NCBI GenBank assembly: GCA_964529745.1
Contig: CAZGZR010000004.1
Span: 1-64,000, forward strand
Direction: 5' to 3'
Source of the DNA: RBG-16-57-9 sp964529745
Lineage (GTDB): Archaea; Thermoproteota; Bathyarchaeia; TCS64
Length of the DNA stretch: 64,000 nt
Below are positions 16,064-24,901 of the stretch, in pieces (the first letter of the stretch is position 1; each line of letters starts with the position of its first letter). Below the pieces are notes generated by a model. It ran no database searches. It had not been told where the DNA came from and worked only from the letters and a program-made list of their open reading frames with translations. Made by a program: the position numbers and the translations under genes.

Positions 16064-17121
16064 CCTAATCCCTCTATTATCTCGAGCTCCTCTTCAATGA
16101 CGCCTATATTCGTGCTCCTGTCAAACTTCAGACCCTGCCTTATGGAGTCACTACATAGAATCTGATACAGCACGGGGTCCTCCTTCAGTATCTCTAGGAT
16201 ATGCCTCTTGGTCGGCTCGAAGTCCTTGAACACCAGGCCCACGGATCCCATCTGCTCCCTGCACGCCCCCGCCTCTCTCGCCACTGGATAGCAGCCGGCG
16301 TTCATGCCCTCGTAGAGCATTAGACTCGCGGACTCCGCTGGGCTGGGATGAAACAGAACTTTGCTGGCTGCCATGAAGCCGGCTACCAGGCGGCGAGGTA
16401 TGTTCACGTAGTGCTCAAAGTTAAGGGAGTCCGTCAGTTGTTTGACGTCCATGGGGTCCTTCACCAGGAAAATCCCTACTACGGTTAGACCCACCTCGCT
16501 GAGCTCCGTAGCCTCCTGGAACTCCTGACTCAATACCTTGGCGCCCTCTTTCTTCCCTCCAAACCAGCTGTGCCGGTACTTCGCTGAAAACACGACGTCT
16601 ATTTTTCTGTCCTCCCAAGGCATAGCCGCCTCCCGGAAAGGTCGATAGTCGTGAGGGGCATAGATCACCCGGGGCTCTGGGGCGTTAGGGGGAATGTATG
16701 GCGCTAGTATCTTCTTCTGGGTCTCGCTGTTGGTCCATATCCTGGCCACGGCGTCGGGGTTCCACCTAGTAGGAGGCGCTATGTTCCAGCAAACCACAGG
16801 GCATTTCACGTACTCACCTATCCAACTGTAGTCTAGATACGGCACTAGGAGCATGTCGCTCTTATTCCACTCTTCAAGTGGCATCCGCTGCGGGGTTTGT
16901 CTCTGAATCGGGTACCCAAACTCAAAGTTATCCAGGGTCAGGTTGTATGCAAGGTGGTAATCCAGTATTCTCTCTTTCTGGGATATGTGGCCTCCCAGGA
17001 AGTTTCCGTACACCTTGACGTCGTGACCCATGGAGGCGAAGCAGTCGGCGAACCCGGATATCATGGTCTGCTGGCGTCCGCCGGCGCTGGCTAGGTTATA
17101 CTCTAATACGCTGATCTTCAT
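16060..17121 (-). CDS. GT-B glycosyltransferase (GT4-like)
   Basis: 353 residues. N-terminal Rossmann half with LASAGGRQQTMISGFADCFASMGHDVKVYG. The C-terminal half has the nucleotide-sugar site pattern FHPSPAESASLMLYEGMNAGCYPVAREAG, the E-x7-E type of GT4. Soluble. Overlaps both neighbours by 4 bases. Confidence 0.75.
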   Translation of the reverse strand: MKISVLEYNLASAGGRQQTMISGFADCFASMGHDVKVYGNFLGGHISQKERILDYHLAYNLTLDNFEFGYPIQRQTPQRMPLEEWNKSDMLLVPYLDYSWIGEYVKCPVVCWNIAPPTRWNPDAVARIWTNSETQKKILAPYIPPNAPEPRVIYAPHDYRPFREAAMPWEDRKIDVVFSAKYRHSWFGGKKEGAKVLSQEFQEATELSEVGLTVVGIFLVKDPMDVKQLTDSLNFEHYVNIPRRLVAGFMAASKVLFHPSPAESASLMLYEGMNAGCYPVAREAGACREQMGSVGLVFKDFEPTKRHILEILKEDPVLYQILCSDSIRQGLKFDRSTNIGVIEEELEIIEGLG

Positions 17122-18257
17122 CCTCTCACCTTCACCCCTAGATCCTTAAGGCGGTCCTTGACGTCGCTCTCCTGCTTAGATAGATAGCTGATCTCATTAT
17201 AGTAGTCCGTGAACAGTTTTTCGTACCTGTCTAGCGCCTTCTCCATATTGAAGGTAGTCTCTAGCTCCTTTGTCTGCCGCCACCTGATCGCATTCCACTC
17301 GGGCTCGGAGGTTAAGAGTACGCTTAGCATCCTAGCCCAACTCTGGGGGTCGTCATGGTATGCGTTGAGGGCCGCCTTGAAGGAGTTCCCCCACCCGCAC
17401 CTACTTACCACGCAGGGTACCCCTGCTGCATAGGCCTGAAGCACGGACTGAGGGAGGTTCTCGCTGAAACTGGGGAGCGCGAACACCCGGGTCTCCTTGA
17501 ACAGCAGGTTAAGGTCCTCCATGTAGCCAGTAAACTTGTAGTCTTTACCCTCCTCGAGGCCTAGAACCTGAAGCATATTATCAAGTATGGGGGAAAGCGT
17601 GGGGCCTGCCCCCACTATCGCAAGCTCCGCCTCTGGAACCTTTGATTTAACCAGGTTAAACGCCTGTATAAGGGTGATATGGTTTTTAATGGGGTAGACC
17701 CGGGCCAGACATGTCACCACCGGATCAGGACTCATGGGCTGCCTCTCTATCGCGTCTACGTCCACGATCGTCGGTATCACAGAGCATCTTTCCCCGCCTA
17801 CCATGCTCTTAACTTGACCAGCGGTGTTTTCGCTCGCCGCTATTATGTGGTCGACGCCTGCGAGGGCTGACACCACGAAGGGTATTACCTCATGGTATTC
17901 CGGTAGGGTAAGCAGCTCTAACAGGTTTATCCCCAGCCTCATGAAGATAGGGTAGTTGCTCTTAAGCCTCGACAGGTCGCTGTAGGTTGTTATGTTGAAG
18001 TTGTGTATCACAAAGATATCGGGGTTCAAGGCCTCCGTTGCCTCCGCCACCGATCTCGTCGCATAGTACATAGGCACCGGTGAATCCGTTTTTGCCTCAA
18101 GGAACGGCTTCTCTGTGTTTATATCCAGAGGAGGCACATGTAGAAGCATAACCTCTATGTCTCTTTCCCTAAGTTTTCTCGCTACAAGCTCGGCCTGAGG
18201 GGTAGACCCTGTTCGCCCACCTATCTGAGTGGTCCAAACTACCTTAATTTTGCTCAT
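17118..18257 (-). CDS. GT-B glycosyltransferase (GT4-like)
   Basis: 379 residues. Middle motifs VTCLARVYPIKNHITLIQAF and LAIVGAGPTLSPIL, then VFALPSFSENLPQSVLQAYAAGVPCVVSRCGWG, are the classic GT4 signature (E-x7-E region near 280). The C-terminal 60 residues are a helical tail. It is the first large gene of the glycan operon, 12 bases after a 50-residue gene. Confidence 0.85.
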   Translation of the reverse strand: MSKIKVVWTTQIGGRTGSTPQAELVARKLRERDIEVMLLHVPPLDINTEKPFLEAKTDSPVPMYYATRSVAEATEALNPDIFVIHNFNITTYSDLSRLKSNYPIFMRLGINLLELLTLPEYHEVIPFVVSALAGVDHIIAASENTAGQVKSMVGGERCSVIPTIVDVDAIERQPMSPDPVVTCLARVYPIKNHITLIQAFNLVKSKVPEAELAIVGAGPTLSPILDNMLQVLGLEEGKDYKFTGYMEDLNLLFKETRVFALPSFSENLPQSVLQAYAAGVPCVVSRCGWGNSFKAALNAYHDDPQSWARMLSVLLTSEPEWNAIRWRQTKELETTFNMEKALDRYEKLFTDYYNEISYLSKQESDVKDRLKDLGVKVRG

Positions 18258-18269
18258 TTAATCACATAC

Positions 18270-18422
18270 CTATGGCTTCAGCCGCTGAGTTTTAGGTTTC
18301 CCCCAATCGTCCAGATAGTCACATATTATCTGATCATACGCCTGCTCAATGGTGATCCCCATCTTAGCGGCGTACTGTTTAACCCGGGTATGGGCTCGGT
18401 CCGTTATCTCAGGTCGAGGCAT
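18270..18422 (-). CDS. Small DNA-binding-type protein (50 aa)
   Basis: ATG 18422 to TAG 18270. The product MPRPEITDRAHTRVKQYAAKMG... has a strand followed by two helices (GITIEQAYDQIICDYL), the shape of a ribbon-helix-helix repressor. A minus-strand box CATAAAAG about 28 bases upstream fits a leaderless start. As the first gene of the glycan operon it may regulate it. Confidence 0.5.
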   Translation of the reverse strand: MPRPEITDRAHTRVKQYAAKMGITIEQAYDQIICDYLDDWGKPKTQRLKP

Positions 18423-18510
18423 ACTATATTAACTGTCAGTAATGTCTTTTATGTCATTTTCTCCGGGATTTCTTAAATCTTCTTCAGAAACTATAAACAA
18501 TGGAAAAAAA
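18423..18510. promoter_or_regulatory. Divergent promoter region between glycan operon and structural block
   Basis: The 88-bp spacer has CATAAAAG on the minus strand near 18450, serving the gene at 18422, and TTTCTTAAATC on the plus strand near 18468-18478, serving 18511. The two opposing long transcription units therefore start here. No shared palindromic operator was found in it. Confidence 0.5.
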
Positions 18511-19251
18511 ATGTCACAGACATTATCGTTAGGAGAACTAACACCTAACATGCCAGAGCAGAAACGAAGCAAGCTAGCAACCGCCAGTGGATGGGACTGG
18601 AAAACCGCCGGAGACATCAACGAGGCTGATATCTTCGAGAGAGAGTACAACGCCATCACCGGCTACTACTACGCCGAGAACACTCCCATGGGAAGGTCTA
18701 TCCTAGCCCTGTTCCAGCACTACAAGCCAGTAGTTGCTGCATGGGTCAAGGAGTTTAGCTACAACGAGGACAAGGTGGGGGGCTCCTTCGCAGGGATACA
18801 CGCCCAAGGCGCACAGGAGACCCTGATAAGGCCCCTCGTCCCCGAGTCCTTCGCACACGCTCAGTACACCCAGCAAGGTGCAGCCGCACCTGAGACCATC
18901 AACCTCATCCCCGACGACACACAAGCGGACGGGTCCACGGAGACAGCTACCGAGGACGTGAAGACCTGGATCATCTTCGGTTACGCCGAGCTCATCGCAG
19001 GCGTCCCCATCGCAACCATCGTCCAGGAGCACATCAACGACCAGGAGGGCCTAAGAAACCCCCTGTACTGCTATCCTCAGACAGCAATGACCGACCTGCT
19101 CCTCTACGAGAGGGGTTCCGCCCTCTGGATCGAGACAAAGGAGCAGCTGGACATCGACTACTTCGTTCGGAACGACACCGTAACTGGATTCTGGCCGATA
19201 GGCCTAGAATGCATCACTGAGAGCGGCATCACCGATATCTATCTCGGCTAG
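18511..19251 (+). CDS. Candidate major structural protein A (long partner of pair 1)
   Basis: 246 residues from ATG 18511. An upstream frame from 18442 overlaps the promoter and lacks a ribosome site. The protein is acidic and beta-rich, with many aromatic residues and no metal or nucleotide motif. Third codon positions are strongly C-biased compared with regulatory genes, as expected for high expression. It is followed by a 100-residue protein, and the pattern repeats with the 302/125-residue pair downstream. No capsid family is recognised; the call as a virion protein is inference. Confidence 0.6.
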   Translation: MSQTLSLGELTPNMPEQKRSKLATASGWDWKTAGDINEADIFEREYNAITGYYYAENTPMGRSILALFQHYKPVVAAWVKEFSYNEDKVGGSFAGIHAQGAQETLIRPLVPESFAHAQYTQQGAAAPETINLIPDDTQADGSTETATEDVKTWIIFGYAELIAGVPIATIVQEHINDQEGLRNPLYCYPQTAMTDLLLYERGSALWIETKEQLDIDYFVRNDTVTGFWPIGLECITESGITDIYLG

Positions 19252-19267
19252 GCTGGAGGTTATCTAA

Positions 19268-19570
19268 ATGGGTTTAGGTAAACTTCCAGGTCAGCAGCTG
19301 ATAACGGTCGGTTGCAGAGACGGGCCTTCAAGCTACGCTCGAAGCGGATTCAACATCAGGGTCGACGTCGGCGATATCACCAAAGAGACAGACGTATTAG
19401 GCATCTACACTAACAGCCCCCAGATCGCGGCTCAGATCTCAGGCTTCAGCGGGAACAAGGTCATAGCCATAGCTTACTACCAGAGAGGCGTTCCAGGCGT
19501 CTTCCAGGAAGTGAGTGCGGGCACCGACCTTAGCGACGTAAGGTTCTGCGCTGTCGCCAAAGGGCGCTAG
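19268..19570 (+). CDS. Candidate small structural protein (short partner of pair 1)
   Basis: 100 residues, beta-rich (NIRVDVGDITKETDVLGIY, NKVIAIAYYQRGVPGVF). Its start MGLGKLPGQQ resembles MGVSKLPDQR of the 125-residue protein at 20525, so the two are probably paralogues. It carries a clear GGAGG site before ATG and C-rich codons. Confidence 0.6.
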   Translation: MGLGKLPGQQLITVGCRDGPSSYARSGFNIRVDVGDITKETDVLGIYTNSPQIAAQISGFSGNKVIAIAYYQRGVPGVFQEVSAGTDLSDVRFCAVAKGR

Positions 19571-19613
19571 GCAGGCTTCCTAATTCCTGTAAAAATAGAG
19601 AGATGAAGGAAAG

Positions 19614-20522
19614 ATGGAGAAACAAACAACCATCAAGGAACGCTTGCTAGGCACCGGAGACAACTTTATCCTTCTTTTTGCCACCAAAGAAAGCGGCGGC
19701 GTTTCAGGTGAGAAGCCCCCCGCAGGCAGAGCCTTCTTCTTTAAGACCCTCGCCTCCATAGAGCTCAACAGGATTTACAGGGAAATCATGACCGCCGAGA
19801 CGGCGGACTACTTGGCCACCGAGACCGGCATAGACTGGGGATACCTAGGATCTACTGGAATCGGCTCAGGAGACGACATACTTAGGATCGAGAACGATCC
19901 TTGGTGGATGTATCACTTCGGTTACTCCCCTCTCCAGTGGAGCCTCAGGGTCTATAAGAGGCTTGACGTCGGCGACCCGATAACTGGTTGGGAATACAGC
20001 CTCAGCGACGAGCCGGACCCCACCGCAGGGGACGACTATGGGTACGTTTCAGGCAGGGAGTGTCTTGATTACTGGGATCCCCCTATCACGACGGAGACCG
20101 TGGCCTTCAGAAGCAAAGATAACGGACGCATGTGGGATTGGGGCTTCTACAACGAAAGCGACGAGAGGCAGATCAACCCCATTCTGCACATCGTAGGCGC
20201 CGCATACAAGATCATACCGATAGTAAAGACGACGATCCAGGACAAACTGATAACCGGTGAGATCCCCCGGCGGCTAATAACCGTCGACGGACTCAAGAAC
20301 TTTACCGAGGAGACCATAATCCCCAAGGAATGGAAAGCCGTGGGGAACGAGCAGGAGGTAACCTTCGATCAGATAACCGGCGTGTTCGCTCGGGGTCAGA
20401 GAGTTGTACGAATGCCCGTCATGGAGGAAACCGCAGCTAGACTAGGTGCATTTATGGCTCCTGGAGAAGACGCATCAAAGGCTATTGACCGCCTACTCAA
20501 CCAGCAGGTAAGGAGGGCCTAA
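19614..20522 (+). CDS. Candidate major structural protein B (long partner of pair 2)
   Basis: 302 residues. Tryptophan- and acid-rich with beta-strands, and a helical C-terminus (ETAARLGAFMAPGEDASKAIDRLLNQQ). No catalytic motif. Codon usage matches 18511-19251. Followed 2 bases later by a 125-residue gene, mirroring the first pair. Possibly a second coat protein or a spike. Confidence 0.55.
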   Translation: MEKQTTIKERLLGTGDNFILLFATKESGGVSGEKPPAGRAFFFKTLASIELNRIYREIMTAETADYLATETGIDWGYLGSTGIGSGDDILRIENDPWWMYHFGYSPLQWSLRVYKRLDVGDPITGWEYSLSDEPDPTAGDDYGYVSGRECLDYWDPPITTETVAFRSKDNGRMWDWGFYNESDERQINPILHIVGAAYKIIPIVKTTIQDKLITGEIPRRLITVDGLKNFTEETIIPKEWKAVGNEQEVTFDQITGVFARGQRVVRMPVMEETAARLGAFMAPGEDASKAIDRLLNQQVRRA

Positions 20523-20524
20523 TA

Positions 20525-20902
20525 ATGGGCGTAAGTAAACTACCTGATCAACGTAGGTGGATTCAGAGAACCCGGGAAGGAGACATAACCGGCCCCAGCG
20601 CCGGCGCCAACCTGGTAACCTATGAGTCCGACTATGAATCCAGGCTAACACGTCTCGAGATCCACAGCGACAGAGGTGGCTTCTTTGAGGTCTATGAGCG
20701 CAACCACAACGGCAGCAGCCCCGTAAAGAGGGCTAGCTTCCGCATGGCTTCAAGCGGAGGCGAGATAAACCGTAAGGGCACCCTCGAGGACCCGATACTA
20801 ACCTGGGCCGCAGGGAAGGAGCTCACAGTCCAGATCGTGCCAAGCGGCGGAGCAGCTGAAAAGTCTCAGGCATGGATAACATTCTGGGAAGAGAATCCAT
20901 AG
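20525..20902 (+). CDS. Candidate small structural protein (short partner of pair 2)
   Basis: 125 residues, beta-rich (LTRLEIHSDRGGFFEVYERN, KELTVQIVPSGG). It shares the N-terminal MGxxKLPxQ start with the 100-residue protein at 19268. Ends just before a C6T7 run that probably terminates the transcript. Confidence 0.6.
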   Translation: MGVSKLPDQRRWIQRTREGDITGPSAGANLVTYESDYESRLTRLEIHSDRGGFFEVYERNHNGSSPVKRASFRMASSGGEINRKGTLEDPILTWAAGKELTVQIVPSGGAAEKSQAWITFWEENP

Positions 20903-20910
20903 ACTTAATT

Positions 20911-20924
20911 TCCCCCCTTTTTTT
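20911..20924 (+). terminator. T-run terminator after structural block
   Basis: A C-run followed by seven T residues 9 bases after the stop of the 125-residue gene. Archaeal RNA polymerase terminates at such U-tracts without needing a hairpin. Confidence 0.5.
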
Positions 20925-21052
20925 GATTATCTGTGAATAGCTTAAGAGATTCTGTATCTAGGTGGACTTGTTCAGGGGTAGGTACACGGAAAGCAGTGGC
21001 TAACTGGTGTACTTCATCTAAAAACAGGGGAAAAGCCAGAAAAAAGTAGGGG

Positions 21053-21502
21053 CTACTTCGTAAGCGTCGGGATGGCTACCGCCGGCTTCAGCGCATACGC
21101 GGGAGTGCCGTTCTTCACGAGCGTGGGAGTCTTCTCTGTCACCCTTGTCGGTAGAGCGAAAGGTACTCCTCGAGGAGGCTGACCGGTGGTGGGGTCGACG
21201 TTGCCCTGCTTCTTGTTGTACATTTCCTTCCCGTTGCCTTTCCCAAACGAAGGCAACATGCTCGATAGCTCCGGGAGAGGCGGGAGATTAGGCAGATCAA
21301 GCTTAGGAAGCGTGGGGAACCCCTCTAACTTTGTTCCTGGCTTCTCTAGACTCTTCTGGATATCGCCAAGCATCTCATTGGGACCCTTCGGCAGGGAGAA
21401 CCCCATGCTGGTTTTAACCATGCTGCTGAACTGTTTCTCAGGCTGAGCTAGGAACTCCGTGAAGCCGCTTAGCTTCGGTGCAGATTGGGGTAATGCGACC
21501 AT
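21053..21502 (-). CDS. Proline-rich hypothetical protein
   Basis: 149 residues, rich in Pro, Leu and Lys (LPKLDLPNLPPLPELSSMLP), largely disordered, without Cys. Could be a scaffold, linker or internal virion protein. Leftward, 11 bases from the upstream gene. Confidence 0.6.
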   Translation of the reverse strand: MVALPQSAPKLSGFTEFLAQPEKQFSSMVKTSMGFSLPKGPNEMLGDIQKSLEKPGTKLEGFPTLPKLDLPNLPPLPELSSMLPSFGKGNGKEMYNKKQGNVDPTTGQPPRGVPFALPTRVTEKTPTLVKNGTPAYALKPAVAIPTLTK

Positions 21503-21513
21503 TTCTAGCTACC

Positions 21514-21762
21514 TCACTTCCTCACGAGATCAACCGGTGTGTCCAGCGCCTCCGCGACTCCGCCCCCCAGAGTCTTTAGGGCGCTGCTGCCGGCGGTAAC
21601 GACGTCGTTGACAGCGTTGTGGGGTCCAGCGTCTCCCAGAGGGCCCTTGTTGAGAGACACCGTTATGTCACCGCTTATACTCGCCGGGATGCTTGCTAGA
21701 CTATCAAGGACTCCCTTCACTATCTGGTGAGGTAGCTCCTTGGGTATTTCCGGGGTCTTCAC
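21514..21762 (-). CDS. Small hypothetical protein
   Basis: 82 residues, with a glycine/alanine-rich middle (GSSALKTLGGGVAEAL) that may form a weakly hydrophobic helix. No family recognised. Groups with the proline-rich protein downstream. Confidence 0.55.
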   Translation of the reverse strand: MKTPEIPKELPHQIVKGVLDSLASIPASISGDITVSLNKGPLGDAGPHNAVNDVVTAGSSALKTLGGGVAEALDTPVDLVRK

Positions 21763-21807
21763 TTTAAGTCACTATGAGTAGATAGATAATCAATGCTTTT
21801 AAGTTTT

Positions 21808-22122
21808 CTAGAAGATTTGCCGTAATAACGCATCAAGCATAGCCTTAGGTATCAACGGCTTTATCACAAAATAGTAGACCCCCGCCGTGATCAGCAGTCC
21901 AAGTATCAAACCAACCCCCATTCCCACCAGAAAACTCGTTTGATTCCACTCTGAAACAAGAAAACTGGCTCCACAGTGGGGGCACTTCACCCATCCAGGG
22001 GCTACGTTAAACGTTGTTTTGCAGAAGGGACATACAAAGGTGAGCTCCGGCCACTGGCTTTCCCAGACCTTAATGGGTAAAGGCGGATATGGGGGCGGTA
22101 AAAGACTCAGGTACTGCTGCAA
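21808..22122 (-). CDS. Zinc-ribbon membrane protein with PPPYPP motif
   Basis: 104 residues. Residues 9-16 are PPPYPPLP. A zinc ribbon follows (CPFC near 31-34 and CPHC near 48-51), then one transmembrane helix (SFLVGMGVGLILGLLITAGVYYF, about 68-90). The same proline motif and a glycine-rich hydrophobic segment occur in the protein at 28899, so they may be related. Probably a membrane or envelope component. Confidence 0.6.
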   Translation of the reverse strand: MQQYLSLLPPPYPPLPIKVWESQWPELTFVCPFCKTTFNVAPGWVKCPHCGASFLVSEWNQTSFLVGMGVGLILGLLITAGVYYFVIKPLIPKAMLDALLRQIF

Positions 22123-22133
22123 TTAACCCTCTC

Positions 22134-23612
22134 CTACACCAAGGCGCAATACTTCAGCAGCCCATAACCAAGGACCGCACTCTTCTCAGCGGGTATCTGA
22201 CTCATTTTCTTCTTTACGTCATCTATGCTGTCTATGTAGAACCGGTCTAGCGCGTGGGCCGTGATGCCTCCAACGTGGGGGGTGGCCATGCTCGTCCCTA
22301 TCATCATGTCGTAGCCGTTGGGGAAGTAGTCGTTTATCCCGTCGTACCAGGGAGTGCAAGCCGCTACGATCTGGCTGTTCTGGTCTCCGCCTATGCCGGC
22401 GACGTCCGGCTTCAAGAAGTTGTCCCCGTATTCCTGGTAGTGCTCGTCAAAGGCGCTGGGATTCTCTTCATACCAGGTTCCTTGAGGCCCACGGCTTGTG
22501 TAGCTCGAGGCTCGGGGTTCCTTCCAGTCCATGGCACCCACCGTTAGAACGTATGGAGACGCCCCCGGGCTGTTTATGCTCCAGTCTAGTCCGTCGTTGC
22601 CGGCAGCCACTATGAAGTTTGTACCGTACTTCTTGTACAGGTTCTCCACGAGGACGCACTCGGGATCATCCTTAACGGATCCCATCAAGGGACCACCCAG
22701 ACTCATGTTGACCACCTTGGCGCCCTTCTTGGCGCAATACTCCATGGCCTTCATGATCTGGAAACTCGTCGCAGGCCCTAGTGCTGAGAACACTTTCACA
22801 TGAAGGTAACGTGGAGCCGAGGCTACGGGAATAAATTTACCGTATCTGGGAGAATCTGCAGCACGGCCAAAGGCACAGCTTGAGACCCAGCTGCCGTGCC
22901 CCATTGTGTCGAAGGGCGGCTCCACTGTTAGGCTTATAGTGTCGTAGTCAACGAAAGGTACCCCCAGGGCCCCGTTGAAGGGGAAAGGAGGCGGAGCGTT
23001 TACCCCTGTATCTATCACTGCTACCTTTGTCTCCTCGGAGAGAACATTTTCGACTGGTGCCTCCATTAGCTGTCTAGTCTGGGTCACCAGCTTCCAGTCT
23101 CTTGTAGTGAGCATAGGGGGGAACCCGCCGAATATCTTACTTAGGCTCTCCTCTGGGCTCTTCAAGATATCCAGCGGCGTCGATAATATGTCTAGAGCTG
23201 CTTGAAGGGGTGTAGGTATCTGAGCAGCTGGCTTAAAGTCTATGCCTAGACCCCCTAACTCGTTACGCGACAGCTTCGAGAGTACAGGGTCACGGAAGAC
23301 CGCGATGCGCTTGAATATCTCATCAACCCCCACGGCCATGGGGGATACACGTTTCTGCATGGAGACCTGGATTACCCCCGACCATCGAGCTACTTTATCG
23401 AAGTCTCCCGGTTCAGGTAGATCACAGAAAACAAAGTCATCCACCACGCCCTGAACAGAGTATCCCTCGTTTCTCAGCTGGGCCGCCACATTGGGGGCTT
23501 CTCCCGGCTGCACATGAACAGTAGCCAGTATTCCCTTCAGGTCTTTACCTTTTCGCTCGGCCTGCTTGAAGGCCGTCTCCGCCCATGGATTTACTTTTCC
23601 ATCCATCACCAT
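22134..23612 (-). CDS. Subtilisin-like serine protease (S8)
   Basis: 492 residues. Catalytic triad motifs are all present: VAVIDTGVN (Asp about 201), MGHGSW (His about 237) and GTSMATPHVGG (Ser about 440), with an oxyanion region AAGNDG. The N-terminal 90 residues look like an I9-type propeptide. No signal peptide is visible, so it either acts inside the cell, for example in virion maturation, or leaves by another route. It heads towards genes for small putative virion proteins. Confidence 0.9.
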   Translation of the reverse strand: MVMDGKVNPWAETAFKQAERKGKDLKGILATVHVQPGEAPNVAAQLRNEGYSVQGVVDDFVFCDLPEPGDFDKVARWSGVIQVSMQKRVSPMAVGVDEIFKRIAVFRDPVLSKLSRNELGGLGIDFKPAAQIPTPLQAALDILSTPLDILKSPEESLSKIFGGFPPMLTTRDWKLVTQTRQLMEAPVENVLSEETKVAVIDTGVNAPPPFPFNGALGVPFVDYDTISLTVEPPFDTMGHGSWVSSCAFGRAADSPRYGKFIPVASAPRYLHVKVFSALGPATSFQIMKAMEYCAKKGAKVVNMSLGGPLMGSVKDDPECVLVENLYKKYGTNFIVAAGNDGLDWSINSPGASPYVLTVGAMDWKEPRASSYTSRGPQGTWYEENPSAFDEHYQEYGDNFLKPDVAGIGGDQNSQIVAACTPWYDGINDYFPNGYDMMIGTSMATPHVGGITAHALDRFYIDSIDDVKKKMSQIPAEKSAVLGYGLLKYCALV

Positions 23613-23630
23613 TTCACCATTTTTTAGAGC

Positions 23631-24620
23631 TTATACTAGGAGGAAGTTATCCGCCCAAGCGGTACCTCCTTTCAGGTAATACCAGGATACCCCCCACAGG
23701 TAAATATGACAGATGTTCGATGACAGCCTATTTTCCTCCTGGTAAACCTCCACGCCCTCCTCGAGGACCTTGAACAGATTATCCTCGAACCTGATCTCTA
23801 CCCGATCCGGGTCTTTGGCCCTATCCTTACCATATAGTACATAGTCTCCCAGGGCGTTTATGCTGAATCTGTTTTTTATTCCCCACACGAATACATTATA
23901 TCCCTGATTATAGGGAAGGGAGTACATTTCCTCTGATTCGGGCAGCACGGTCAACGCGCAGATCTCGTAATAGTCACTGTGTAGAGCAGCCGATATCCTC
24001 TTACCTGTGACGTCCACGGGTTTCTCGTTCCATATACCCCCGCCGCGTCCTGTGTTTGGACAAGATATCTCTAGGCGCCCGTTTTGCTCAGATGCTTTTC
24101 CAATTCCAGAATAGGGGCTAGCTATAGTGAATATATTCCAGACTTTTTTATCGAGCTCATTGTCGTTGAAGTTATCCCAGAGCACATCGGTCTCGTAGGT
24201 TGGGAGCACTATAGGTAGACTCGGAGGCAGCTGTATAGGTAGACCCGTCTCACCTAAAACCACTCTCAGCTTAACCTGCTTTTTCTCAATGGTCACCGTA
24301 TCCTGATATTTCCCTTGTCTGTCTGTCATTCCCGATGAGAGACTATCGTTATTCCCATAGATGCTTACAGGGAATAACGGTACTCCTAGTCCTGTCTTCT
24401 TCTCCAGGACCTCCGCCAAGACCTCAGCATCCAAAGCGGCATCCTCGAAACTGGTGCTAACCAAGCTGGCTTTCAGATCAAATGGACTAATCGAGTCCAG
24501 CACTCTACCCAACTTTGGCAGCATTAAGGAGACCGTCCTTAAGGAGACCGTGGGAGTGGGAACACCCTCCAGGGTTAGATTCCTTAGGGCCGCCTCCACC
24601 TCAGGGGATACCTCACTCAA
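23631..24620 (-). CDS. LamG/concanavalin-like surface protein
   Basis: 329 residues. Residues about 1-130 are mixed; residues about 150-329 begin with LWDNFNDNELDKKVWNIF and end in GTAWADNFLLV, the usual start and end of a jelly-roll carbohydrate-binding (LamG-like) domain. Probably recognises glycan. It overlaps the coiled-coil gene upstream by 4 bases. Neighbour of the subtilisin, so both may be virion-associated. Confidence 0.6.
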   Translation of the reverse strand: MSEVSPEVEAALRNLTLEGVPTPTVSLRTVSLMLPKLGRVLDSISPFDLKASLVSTSFEDAALDAEVLAEVLEKKTGLGVPLFPVSIYGNNDSLSSGMTDRQGKYQDTVTIEKKQVKLRVVLGETGLPIQLPPSLPIVLPTYETDVLWDNFNDNELDKKVWNIFTIASPYSGIGKASEQNGRLEISCPNTGRGGGIWNEKPVDVTGKRISAALHSDYYEICALTVLPESEEMYSLPYNQGYNVFVWGIKNRFSINALGDYVLYGKDRAKDPDRVEIRFEDNLFKVLEEGVEVYQEENRLSSNICHIYLWGVSWYYLKGGTAWADNFLLV

Positions 24621-24880
24621 TGTTTGTTCACCTTCTTAGAGGGTTCAACAAGTTCCTTAGCTAAGTTAAGCATGGGCTCCATTTCCTTATCAAGCTTCTC
24701 TAAAAGTTCAACCCCCTTCTTCATCGTCGGCTCCGTTTTTTCTATAACCTGACGTAGCTCTCTTACTTCCTTCACTAGCTCCGGTGCGTTTTTATTGAAA
24801 ACCTTAATCTCCACTACAAGGGTTTTTACATCATCACGTAGATCCCCTATAGCCGCGCTCAACTCCTGAAACATCGCCAT
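24617..24880 (-). CDS. Small coiled-coil protein
   Basis: 87 residues, almost entirely heptad-like helix (LRDDVKTLVVEIKVFNK and LVKEVRELRQVIEKTEP). No Cys. Likely an oligomeric stalk or tether for the lectin-like protein encoded next to it. Confidence 0.6.
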   Translation of the reverse strand: MAMFQELSAAIGDLRDDVKTLVVEIKVFNKNAPELVKEVRELRQVIEKTEPTMKKGVELLEKLDKEMEPMLNLAKELVEPSKKVNKH

Positions 24881-24901
24881 AAATTAGAGTATGTCGATAG
24901 A

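Noticed and set aside
18442..18510. N-terminal extension of the 246-residue structural candidate
   Set aside because: The extra 23 codons overlap the promoter box and lack a ribosome site; ATG 18511 is better.
21539..21730. Plus-strand ORFs opposite many leftward genes
   Set aside because: These are mirror frames of real genes with skewed Ser/Arg/Pro content and no promoter or ribosome site.
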